From positions 1 to 6,582 of the forward strand of contig VERS01000129.1 of NCBI GenBank assembly GCA_018882545.1: a stretch of 6,582 nucleotides of DNA, given 5' to 3'. The translations under genes and the position numbers were made by a program. The notes beneath the pieces are model-generated. The model had not been told where the DNA came from, did not search any database, and saw only the letters and a program-made list of their open reading frames with translations. Shown here in pieces: positions 1 through 5,896 of this stretch. Numbering within the stretch: the first letter of the stretch is position 1; each line of letters opens with the position of its first letter. Origin of the DNA: Mycobacterium sp. (GTDB lineage: Bacteria > Actinomycetota > Actinomycetes > Mycobacteriales > Mycobacteriaceae).

Positions 1-449
1 AAAGCCACCACCGTGGAGACCACCACGATCGGATTGATCGCCGGGGCTGCCAACATGAACGCCAGCGCCGCGGCGCCCACCGCACCCTCACCGAACAGGC
101 GGCGGGCCAGCGGTACCGAGCCGCACTCGCACCCCGGCAGTGCTGCGCCGCTCGCCGCTGCCGTCACCACCGCCACCGCGGGCCGCCGGGGTAGCCAGCG
201 CGACAGGCGTTCCGGCGTCACGAAGGTCGCGAGCAGTGCGCTCAGCAGTACTCCGAGGGCGAGGAAAGGCAACGCCTGCACGAAGATTCCGGCGAAAACG
301 GTACCCGCCGTCGACAGTGCGGTGCTGTCGTACACGGCCGATCGCAGAGTGCTGCCGAATATCGCGAGGGCCACCACCACCGCGGTGACGACCCACACCG
401 GCAACGGTCGCGTCCGCTCGGAGCCCGCCCTCGGGTTCACTGCAGGCAC
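1..449 (-). CDS. PF03773-type (YraQ/ArsP-like) membrane permease, N-terminal half, cut at left window edge
   Basis: The minus strand stays open from a GTG at 449 to the window edge, giving 149 residues without the C-terminus. The protein is strongly hydrophobic: a helix at about residues 16-33, a hairpin at about 47-75, and further segments at about 90-105 and 122-149. The key signature is GCECGSVP at residues 106-113, followed by AALAFMLAAPAINP at 127-140. This cysteine-bearing turn and the APAINP helix are what I know as the hallmark of the predicted-permease family PF03773/COG0701, usually 300-350 residues long. Family members include ArsP organoarsenical exporters and many uncharacterised proteins. 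The gene is divergent from znuA across a Zur operator, so a role in zinc starvation is inferred; the substrate is unknown. A second in-frame GTG lies at 440-438. No clear Shine-Dalgarno sequence precedes either start, so the exact start is uncertain. The family call is firm, the function is not. Confidence 0.85.
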   Translation of the reverse strand, partial: MPAVNPRAGSERTRPLPVWVVTAVVVALAIFGSTLRSAVYDSTALSTAGTVFAGIFVQALPFLALGVLLSALLATFVTPERLSRWLPRRPAVAVVTAAASGAALPGCECGSVPLARRLFGEGAVGAAALAFMLAAPAINPIVVVSTVVA

Positions 450-488
450 CGGGTCAGTGTGCCAGATCAGCGTTCCGCATTGCCATTT

Positions 489-509
489 AAATGAAAACGA
501 TTATCATTT
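489..509. promoter_or_regulatory. Zur operator (zinc-responsive palindrome) between the permease gene and znuA
   Basis: The 21-bp element reads AAATGA at its left end and TCATTT at its right end, around an A/T-rich core. Comparing it with its own reverse complement, 16 of 21 positions are symmetric, including all six outer bases on each side. This matches the established form of mycobacterial and other actinobacterial Zur (FurB) boxes, which are built on TGAWAATGATWWTCA-like palindromes. It lies directly before a zinc-uptake operon, the expected regulon member. The element covers the -10 region of the znuA promoter and also a GATAAT on the opposite strand, so bound Zur-Zn should block both divergent transcripts. 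A Fur or Mur (manganese) site could look similar, but the adjacent genes favour zinc. Confidence 0.9.
493..505 (-). promoter_or_regulatory. Possible -10 element for the divergent permease gene, inside the Zur box
   Basis: On the minus strand the bases 505-500 read GATAAT within TGATAAT, a good -10-like hexamer embedded in the operator. A start about seven bases downstream (near 493) would leave a 5' leader of roughly 44 nt before the GTG at 449. No convincing -35 hexamer is seen around 523-528. The element could be just a by-product of the A/T-rich Zur palindrome, so the call is tentative. Confidence 0.35.
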
Positions 510-513
510 GTGG

Positions 514-1452
514 GTGACCTTTCGCCGGTTCATCCGTTGTGCCGGGATCGCCGCGTCGTCGGCGGCCCTGCTGGCCTCGGTTCCCAGCTGCAGTTCGCAG
601 CCGCGGACCGCCGAGGGCCCGTCGCAGACCGCCTGTCCCGGTGGAGCGGCGGTCAATGTGGTTGTCAGCGTGGATCAGTGGGGCGATATCGTCTCCGAGC
701 TCGGCGGCGACTGCGCCACCGTGACGACGCTGCTGGCCAGTTCGTCGGTGGACCCGCATGACTACGAACCCTCGCCGTCGGACGCCAACACCTTCAAGAA
801 GGCTCAACTGGTGGTGGTCAACGGCGCCGACTACGACCACTGGGCTGCCGACCTCGCGGCGACCTCGGCGGGTTCGGCGCCGCTGATCGACGTCGCCGCA
901 CTCACCGACACCCCCGCGGGGGCCAACCCGCATCTGTGGTACCGACCGCAGGCGGTCACCGCCGTCGCCGACGCCGTATCGGCCGAACTGGCCAAGATCA
1001 ACCCCGAGGCCGCCGGCTACTTCGGTGAGCGCCGTGCCGCGTTTGCGACCGCACTCAAGCCGTACGACGAACTGATCGCCAAGATCAAGACCGCTGCCAC
1101 GGGCAGGTCCTACGCCGCCACCGAGTCGGTCTTCGACTATCAGGCCGAAGCGCTGGGTCTTGTCAACCGGACGCCGCAGGGGTACCGGCAGGCCGCGGCG
1201 AACGAATCAGACCCCGCACCCGCCGACATCCGGGCGTTCCAGACGGCGCTGGCCGGTGGCCAGATCGACGTCCTGATCTTCAACACCCAGACCGAAGGTT
1301 CGGTGTCCCAGCAGTTGCGCCAGGCCGCCGAGCGCGCCGGGGTCCCCGTCGTCGAGGTCACCGAGACGGTGCCGCCGGGGCAGGACAGCTTCGTCGGTTG
1401 GCAGGACTCCCAACTGGAAGCGCTGGCCAAGGCGCTCGGTGTCAGCCTCTGA
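514..1452 (+). CDS. znuA: ZnuA: zinc-binding lipoprotein of a metal ABC importer
   Basis: This is a 312-residue cluster A-I (TroA/ZnuA, PF01297) substrate-binding protein that captures zinc outside the membrane and delivers it to ZnuB. The N-terminus has arginines (FRRFIR, 3-8), a hydrophobic stretch and a lipobox VPSC with Cys26 as the acylation site, so a membrane-anchored lipoprotein is expected. Metal ligands by family comparison are His82 in DPHDYEPSPSD and His140 in NPHLWYRP. The third ligand position, usually His, appears to be Glu204 in ATESVFDYQAEALGL. The C-terminal lobe has LIFNTQTEGSV (254-264) and the VVEVTETVPPG strand (279-289). Cys41 and Cys67 could form a disulfide. The His-rich loop of many proteobacterial ZnuA proteins is absent. 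GTG 514 was chosen because it follows the -10 element and opens directly into a signal peptide; an upstream extension would run through the operator. Manganese cannot be excluded, but the Zur box favours zinc. Confidence 0.93.
   Translation: MTFRRFIRCAGIAASSAALLASVPSCSSQPRTAEGPSQTACPGGAAVNVVVSVDQWGDIVSELGGDCATVTTLLASSSVDPHDYEPSPSDANTFKKAQLVVVNGADYDHWAADLAATSAGSAPLIDVAALTDTPAGANPHLWYRPQAVTAVADAVSAELAKINPEAAGYFGERRAAFATALKPYDELIAKIKTAATGRSYAATESVFDYQAEALGLVNRTPQGYRQAAANESDPAPADIRAFQTALAGGQIDVLIFNTQTEGSVSQQLRQAAERAGVPVVEVTETVPPGQDSFVGWQDSQLEALAKALGVSL
1429..1432 (+). promoter_or_regulatory. Ribosome binding site supporting the znuC GTG start
   Basis: AAGG lies inside the end of znuA, six bases before the GTG at 1439. 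This supports initiation of znuC within znuA, despite the 14-nt overlap and the non-ATG start. Confidence 0.5.
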
Positions 1453-2224
1453 TCCGCCGCGGGACCCGGCGCTGTCCTTCCGGGACGCCAGCGTCATCCG
1501 CAACGGCCGGGTGATCTGGTCGGAGGGCACGTTCGACGTCCCGGCGGGCAGTGTGGTCGCGGTCATCGGTGCCAACGGATCCGGCAAGACGACGCTGGTG
1601 CAGATGATCCTCGGCCTGATCCCGGTGGCCTCGGGGGAGTTGACGGTCTTCGGCCACGCCCCCGGCGAGGACAACGACCTGATCGGCTACGTGCCCCAGC
1701 ACTACGCGGCCACCTCCGGGGAGGCGGTCCGGGCAATCGACGCCGTGCTGCTGGGACTGACCGGCCACCGATGGGCGTATTTTCGAACCACCGCGGCCCA
1801 GCGCCGTTCGGCCGCGCAGACTCTGGCTGCACTGGACGCCGACGGATTCGCCCAACAGCGACTCTCGACGCTCTCCGGAGGGCAACGTCAGCGGGTGGCG
1901 ATCGCCGAGGCCCTGGTGGCCGGCCCCCGGATGCTCATCCTCGACGAGCCGCTGGCCGCCCTGGACATCGGCAGCCAACGCGAGACGGTGCTGCTGCTGG
2001 CCAAGCTGCATCGCGAACTCGGCCTCACCATCATCGTGGTCGCCCACGATCTCAACCCCCTGCTGCCGATCCTGGACAGCGCGATCTACCTGCTCGACGG
2101 ACATGCCCACCATGCCCCGATAGGACGGGTCGTCGATGACGAACTGCTGACCCACCTCTACGGCGCGCCGATTCAGGTGGTCCACACCCCGCAGGGGCAG
2201 CTGTACATGAGAAGCGTTCTGTGA
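1439..2224 (+). CDS. znuC: ZnuC: ATPase subunit of the zinc ABC importer
   Basis: This 261-residue protein is a single ABC nucleotide-binding domain of normal length for ZnuC/MntB-type ATPases; it should sit on the cytoplasmic face of ZnuB and hydrolyse ATP. All motifs are intact: Walker A GANGSGKT (44-51), Q-loop Gln87 in YVPQHYA, signature LSGGQ (145-149), Walker B MLILDE with catalytic Glu170, D-loop ALD (174-176) and switch His203 in VAHD. The start overlaps the last 14 nt of znuA in another frame, and the stop overlaps the znuB start by 4 nt, so translational coupling is likely. A small histidine cluster GHAHHAP (221-227) lies in the region after the switch His, in the part expected to lie after the core ATPase fold. 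Its partners and the Zur box make zinc the likely substrate. Confidence 0.95.
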   Translation: MSASDPPRDPALSFRDASVIRNGRVIWSEGTFDVPAGSVVAVIGANGSGKTTLVQMILGLIPVASGELTVFGHAPGEDNDLIGYVPQHYAATSGEAVRAIDAVLLGLTGHRWAYFRTTAAQRRSAAQTLAALDADGFAQQRLSTLSGGQRQRVAIAEALVAGPRMLILDEPLAALDIGSQRETVLLLAKLHRELGLTIIVVAHDLNPLLPILDSAIYLLDGHAHHAPIGRVVDDELLTHLYGAPIQVVHTPQGQLYMRSVL

Positions 2225-3102
2225 GAGACGGTTCGACCGGGAGAGCCGGCCTGGCCACGGTGGGATACCAGCCGGACTGGCTGGAGATCCTCGATTCGGC
2301 ATTCATGCGCAACGCGCTCCTGGGCGGCACCATCGTGGCGCTGGCCGCCGGGGTGATCGGGTACTTCGTCGTGCTGCGCCAGAGTGCATTCGCCGCACAC
2401 GCGCTTGCCCATATCGGTCTGCCCGGTGCCACCGGCGCGGTGCTGCTTGGCCTGTCACCGGTCCTGGGACTGGGCGTCTTCTGCGTGGGTGGTGCGATTC
2501 TGATCGCCGTCCTGGGCCAGCGCGCCTCCGAGCGCGACGTCGTGACCGGTACGGTGCTGGCATTCGCGACCGGGCTCGGGTTGTTCTTCAACTCCCTGGC
2601 AACCAAGAGTTCCAGCACCATGACCAACGTGCTGTTCGGCAACCTGCTGGCGATCACCGGGGAACAACTCAGAGTGTTTGCCGCGCTGCTGGCGGTGGTG
2701 GCCCTCATCGTCGGGGTCGTCTACCGACCGCTGCTCTACAGTTCGATCAACCCCGCGGTGGCCCGAGCCAAGGGCATCCCCGTCGGGACGCTGTCGCTGG
2801 TCTTCATGCTGCTGATGGGCCTGACGGTGACGATGGCGATCCAGGCGGTCGGCTCGCTATTGCTGTTCGCGCTGTTGATCACGCCCGCCGCGACCGCGAT
2901 CGCGTTGACACCCCGGCCCGTTCTGGCGATGGCGATCTCGACCGGACTGGCGGTGGCCTGCGTCTGGCTGGGGTTGGCCGCATCCGCGATGTTCAACGCA
3001 CCGCCCAGTTTCCTCATCGTCACGATCGTCACGGCGGTGTGGCTGGTGGTCTGGGCGCGCGGGCGCGGCAGTAACCAGGGCGACACGGCCCCGCACTGCT
3101 GA
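2221..3102 (+). CDS. znuB: ZnuB: membrane permease of the zinc ABC importer
   Basis: This 293-residue protein belongs to the ABC-3 family (PF00950), the permease type always paired with ZnuA/TroA-like binding proteins. It should form a homodimeric inner-membrane channel driven by ZnuC. About eight to nine hydrophobic helices are visible, including about 33-53, 66-98, 109-125, 151-168, 190-229, 233-256 and 262-280. Near the N-terminus LAHIGLPGA (62-70) corresponds to the family's conserved SHAxLPG motif, and IQAVGSLLLFALLITPAATA (207-226) matches the conserved C-terminal core. The GTG start overlaps the znuC TGA in the sequence GTGA; a weak GAGAAG at 2209-2214 could serve as ribosome binding site. 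The hydrophilic first 20 residues leave room for a later start, but the 4-nt overlap favours this one. The tail ends in a short polar stretch with His292 and Cys293. Confidence 0.94.
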   Translation: MRDGSTGRAGLATVGYQPDWLEILDSAFMRNALLGGTIVALAAGVIGYFVVLRQSAFAAHALAHIGLPGATGAVLLGLSPVLGLGVFCVGGAILIAVLGQRASERDVVTGTVLAFATGLGLFFNSLATKSSSTMTNVLFGNLLAITGEQLRVFAALLAVVALIVGVVYRPLLYSSINPAVARAKGIPVGTLSLVFMLLMGLTVTMAIQAVGSLLLFALLITPAATAIALTPRPVLAMAISTGLAVACVWLGLAASAMFNAPPSFLIVTIVTAVWLVVWARGRGSNQGDTAPHC

Positions 3103-3126
3103 GGGGCCGCCCGGTGGTTGCCGTGC

Positions 3127-3330
3127 CTAGCGCTTGCGCAGGAGGGCCATCCCGCCGGCGACCAAGCCGACGATCAGAAGGACAATCGCCCAGCCCGGCC
3201 CCACCAGCCACCGCACCACCCCGGCGGCCAGGAGTATCGGGGAGGCGGCGAACAGTGCCATCCCGGGATGCTGACGCACGACATCGCGCGCGGCCCGCGC
3301 CCGCTGGGGATCGATCTCTTTACCGGCCAT
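3127..3330 (-). CDS. Small two-helix membrane protein, unknown function
   Basis: This 67-residue protein has a charged N-terminus (about residues 1-20, with several Arg), a first hydrophobic helix at about 22-38, a short turn with Trp41 and GPGW (44-47), and a second helix at about 46-64 ending in RKR. By the positive-inside rule both ends should be cytoplasmic, forming a membrane hairpin. I do not recognise the family. The ATG at 3330 lies six bases after GATAAT, so a leaderless message is likely. An overlapping ATG at 3336 opens another frame that does not look membrane-like. The gene converges on znuB with a 24-bp gap and no strong terminator hairpin. The patterned hydrophobicity and charged ends support a real gene. 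Confidence 0.7.
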   Translation of the reverse strand: MAGKEIDPQRARAARDVVRQHPGMALFAASPILLAAGVVRWLVGPGWAIVLLIVGLVAGGMALLRKR

Positions 3331-3342
3331 CTCGCCATTATC
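3330..3342 (-). promoter_or_regulatory. Predicted leaderless -10 promoter of the small membrane protein gene
   Basis: Minus-strand bases 3342-3337 read GATAAT, followed by six bases and then the ATG at 3330. This is the same -10-to-start-codon spacing as in znuA. A GGAG at 3345-3342 partly overlaps it and could instead act as a weak ribosome binding site with an 11-nt spacing. No clear -35 hexamer is visible. Confidence 0.45.
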
Positions 3343-3400
3343 TCCACACGTCGGCCGGAGCGCCTTGGTTCATCCCTGAGCGAACCACTGAGTGACCTGC

Positions 3401-3440
3401 TTGAAATTGTGTAAGTATGTAATGCATGAAAAAAAACATG
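3401..3440 (+). other. AT-rich start region with direct TGTAA repeats and an A8 run
   Basis: This stretch is far richer in A and T than its surroundings. It holds TTGAAA at 3401-3406, TGTAA at 3410-3414 and again at 3418-3422, and a run of eight A from 3429 to 3436 between two ATG triplets (3426 and 3438). It probably contains the promoter of the 184-residue protein gene, but no hexamer pair with good spacing stands out. One weak option is TGACCT at 3393-3398 with TATGTA at 3416-3421; that would start transcription near 3428 and favour the ATG at 3438. Confidence 0.4.
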
Positions 3441-3980
3441 TACTCCCGCCGGTCTGGTGGCTGGCAACTTGCCGACCAGCCGCAAGCCGGGGACGCCGCC
3501 GAGTGGTTCGCCGGTCGCCTCCCGGACGGTTGGTTCGACGCGGACCCCACGGTGATCGTCGACCGCGAGGAGATCACGGTGATCGGCCGGCTACCTGCCG
3601 ACGCCGAGGACACCCCGGCCCGGGCGGCGGGCCGGGCATCGCGGTTCCGTGAAGACACCCGGGCTGAGCGGATGCGCATCGCCGAGGAAGCCCAGGATCA
3701 GTACGGTCGCAAGGTGTCCTGGGGCGTCGAGGTCGTCACCGGGGACGAATCACAACGGATCCTGTTCACTCATATCGCGGTGCCGGTGATGACCCGGCTG
3801 CGCCAGCCCGAGCGCCAGGTGCTCGACACCCTGGTCGACGCCGGAGTCGCCCGATCGCGTTCCGACGCGCTGGCCTGGTGCGTACGCCTGGTGGGTGAAC
3901 ATACCGAGGACTGGCTGGCCAAGCTGCGGGAGGCGATGGCGGAGGTCGACGACCTGCGCGCGCAGGGTCCCGAGCTTTAG
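3426..3980 (+). CDS. Conserved actinobacterial protein of unknown function (184 residues)
   Basis: This is a soluble protein without signal peptide or membrane segment. The N-terminal part has [11 protein letters not shown] (27-37), then a likely beta segment [16 protein letters not shown] (42-57), then a charged helix (about 65-92) rich in Arg and Glu. A second strand region, WGVEVV (99-104) to [13 protein letters not shown] (113-125), precedes a helical C-terminus: [20 protein letters not shown] (126-145), [13 protein letters not shown] (147-159) and an acidic tail helix. The C-terminal pattern of a helix, [11 protein letters not shown], and a second helix resembles ribbon-helix-helix-type folds, so a DNA-binding or antitoxin-like role is possible but unproven. 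I recall similar proteins in other actinobacteria, without known function. The start may be ATG 3426 (MKKN) or ATG 3438 (MYSRR). No clear Shine-Dalgarno sequence is present. The TAG stop overlaps the TAA stop of the convergent ABC gene. Confidence 0.8.
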   Translation: MKKNMYSRRSGGWQLADQPQAGDAAEWFAGRLPDGWFDADPTVIVDREEITVIGRLPADAEDTPARAAGRASRFREDTRAERMRIAEEAQDQYGRKVSWGVEVVTGDESQRILFTHIAVPVMTRLRQPERQVLDTLVDAGVARSRSDALAWCVRLVGEHTEDWLAKLREAMAEVDDLRAQGPEL

Positions 3981-5896
3981 CCGCGGGCGCTCTGGGCTCC
4001 CACCATCTCCCAGTAGGTTCCGCGCCGGTCCATCAGTTCGGCGTGGCCGCCCTGCTCGACGATCCGGCCGCCGACGAGCACCACGATCAGGTCCGCGTCG
4101 CGGATCGTCGAGAGCCTATGGGCGATAATGAAACTCGTCCGACCCCGGCGTAAGTCCACCATCGCCTGCTGAACCAGAAGCTCAGTTCGAGTGTCCACCG
4201 AACTGGTCGCCTCGTCGAGAATCAGCAACTGGTGGCGGCTGAGAAACGCCCGGGCGATGGTGATCAACTGCCGCTCCCCGGCACTGATGTTGCCGCCGTC
4301 GTTGCCGACCCGGGTGTCGTACCCGTCCGGCAACGCCCGCACGACGGTGTCCACCCGGGCCGCCCGGGCCGCCGCAACGATCTCCTCCGCGCCGGCGTCG
4401 GGTCTGCCGTAGGCGATGTTCTCGGCGATCGTTCCGCCGAACAGCCAGGAGTCCTGGGGCACCATCCCGAACCGGGAGCGCAGCGACTGCCGGCGCACGG
4501 TCCGGATGTCGACACCGTCGATGAGGATGGCGCCGGAGTCCGGTTCGTAGAACCGCATCAGCAGATTCACCAGGGTGGTCTTGCCCGCTCCGGTGGGACC
4601 GACGATCGCCACTGTGCTTCCCGGTTCGGCGGTCAGCGAAAGGTCCTCGATCACCGGCATACCGGGCTGGTAGCCGAAACCGACGTTGCGGAACTCCACT
4701 CGGCCCGGTCCGCGAGGCACCTCGGTTGCGCCCGACTCCCGGCTCTCCTCGGGTTCGTCGAGGAACTCGAAGACCCGTTCGGCACTGGCCACCCCCGACT
4801 GCATCGTGTTGTACATCCCGGCCAGTTGGGTCAACGGCTGGTTGAACTGGCGGACGTACTGGATGAAAGCCTGCACGCTGCCGAGGGTGATCTGACCGGT
4901 GGCGACCTGATAGCCGCCGACCACCGCCACCGCGACATAGCCGAGGTTCCCGATGATCATGGTCGCCGGCGATAGCAGCCCGGAGAAGAACTGCGCGCCG
5001 AAGCCGGCGTGGTAGACCTCATCGTTGAGCCGGTCGAACTGCTCACCCGCCGAGGTCCGGTGGCCGAAGGTCTTGACCACCGTGAAGCCGCTGTAGGTCT
5101 CCTCGATGTGGGCGTTGAGCCGGCCGGTGTTGGCCCACTGCGCCACGAACAGGGTTCGGGACCGGCGGGTGATCGCCCGGATGGCGACCAGCGACAGCGG
5201 AACCAGCGCCACGGTGATCAGCGTCAGCACCGGTGAGATGACCAGCATCATCACCAGCACCGCGAGCACGGTGAGGACCGCGGTCAGGAGCTGGCTGATC
5301 GTCAGCGACACCGAGGCCGCGATGTTGTCCACGTCGTTGGTCACCCGGCTGAGCAATTCCCCGCGCTGCCGGGAATCGAAGTAGGACAGCGGCAGCCGGT
5401 GGATCTTGGCCTCCACGTCGGCGCGTAACCCGGTCACCGTGCGCTGGACGATCACGTTGAGCAGCCGCGCCTGACCCCAGATCAACAGTGCCGCAAGCAG
5501 ATAAAGCCCAAGAGCCAGCAGCAGTGTCCGCCCGACCGCCGCGAAGTCGATCCCCTGACCCGGCACCACGTTCATCCCGGACAGCAGGTCGGCGAACCTG
5601 TCGTCGCCGCGTGCCCTCGCGTCGCTGATCGCCTGCGCCCTGGTGATCCCGGCCGGCAGGCGGCGCCCGATGAACCCGTTGAACAACAGGTCGGTGGCGT
5701 GTCCCAGCACCCGTGGGCCGATCACCGACAACACCACGCCTGCAACGGCCATCGCCAACACCGCCGCCGTCGGCCACCGGTAGGGGGTCAGCCGGCGCAG
5801 CAACCGCAGGGCGGAGCCCCGAAAGTCCCGAGACCGCGCGAGTGCGGGATCGGCCAGCATCGCCCGCACCCCGGCGCGCACCGGCGGGGCGGTCAC
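3977..5896 (-). CDS. ABC half-transporter (Rv1272c-like), catalytic subunit of a heterodimeric exporter
   Basis: This 639-residue protein has a type IV (exporter) transmembrane domain at about 35-375 with six helices, then an ATPase domain at about 398-639. After the first helix (45-62) there is an unusually long external loop (about 72-120, including MNVVPGQG). The coupling region has [20 protein letters not shown] (167-186). ATPase motifs are Walker A GPTGAGKT (433-440), Q-loop Gln481, signature ISAGE (537-541, non-standard), Walker B LLILDE with catalytic Glu562, and switch His593. Its GTG overlaps the TGA of the upstream ABC gene by 4 nt, so the two are co-translated partners. From memory it closely resembles M. 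tuberculosis Rv1272c, which has been linked to long-chain fatty acid transport; a lipid or drug substrate is possible. A longer open frame upstream of 5896 exists but only shadows the partner gene. Confidence 0.92.
   Translation of the reverse strand: MTAPPVRAGVRAMLADPALARSRDFRGSALRLLRRLTPYRWPTAAVLAMAVAGVVLSVIGPRVLGHATDLLFNGFIGRRLPAGITRAQAISDARARGDDRFADLLSGMNVVPGQGIDFAAVGRTLLLALGLYLLAALLIWGQARLLNVIVQRTVTGLRADVEAKIHRLPLSYFDSRQRGELLSRVTNDVDNIAASVSLTISQLLTAVLTVLAVLVMMLVISPVLTLITVALVPLSLVAIRAITRRSRTLFVAQWANTGRLNAHIEETYSGFTVVKTFGHRTSAGEQFDRLNDEVYHAGFGAQFFSGLLSPATMIIGNLGYVAVAVVGGYQVATGQITLGSVQAFIQYVRQFNQPLTQLAGMYNTMQSGVASAERVFEFLDEPEESRESGATEVPRGPGRVEFRNVGFGYQPGMPVIEDLSLTAEPGSTVAIVGPTGAGKTTLVNLLMRFYEPDSGAILIDGVDIRTVRRQSLRSRFGMVPQDSWLFGGTIAENIAYGRPDAGAEEIVAAARAARVDTVVRALPDGYDTRVGNDGGNISAGERQLITIARAFLSRHQLLILDEATSSVDTRTELLVQQAMVDLRRGRTSFIIAHRLSTIRDADLIVVLVGGRIVEQGGHAELMDRRGTYWEMVGAQSARG

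Larger units (their letters stand above)
480..514 (+). promoter_or_regulatory. Predicted sigma-A-type leaderless promoter of znuABC
   Basis: A -35-like hexamer TTGCCA at 480-485 (five of six matches to TTGACA) is followed after a 16-bp spacer by TATCAT at 502-507, which fits the mycobacterial TANNNT -10 pattern. Six bases later comes the GTG at 514, so transcription would begin on or next to the start codon. No Shine-Dalgarno sequence is present upstream, which agrees with a leaderless mRNA, a common class in mycobacteria. The Zur box lies across the spacer and the whole -10 element, giving a direct explanation for repression. Confidence 0.7.

Noticed and set aside
88..396. Minus-strand 102-residue open frame inside the permease gene
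   Set aside because: It is in a different frame from the hydrophobic permease frame with the CECG motif and is Arg/Gly-rich without motifs.
13..513. In-frame extension of znuA upstream to position 13 (479-residue open frame)
   Set aside because: The extension has low-complexity Ala/Arg/Thr composition, runs antisense to the permease gene and crosses the Zur operator and promoter. The signal peptide begins at GTG 514.
1442..2708. Long minus-strand open frames opposite znuC and znuB
   Set aside because: They are Arg/Pro/Gly-rich, lack recognisable motifs and lie opposite genes with complete family motifs; such shadows are normal in GC-rich DNA.
3085..3130. Bidirectional terminator between znuB and the small membrane protein gene
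   Set aside because: Only short, imperfect complementary stretches (for example GCAC with GTGC, or CCGCC with GGTGG) are present and there is no T run, so no hairpin could be supported.
4232..4975. 247-residue plus-strand open frame opposite the ABC gene
   Set aside because: Its composition is His/Gly/Asp-rich as expected for the complement of a GC-rich gene, and the minus-strand frame encodes intact Walker, signature and switch motifs.
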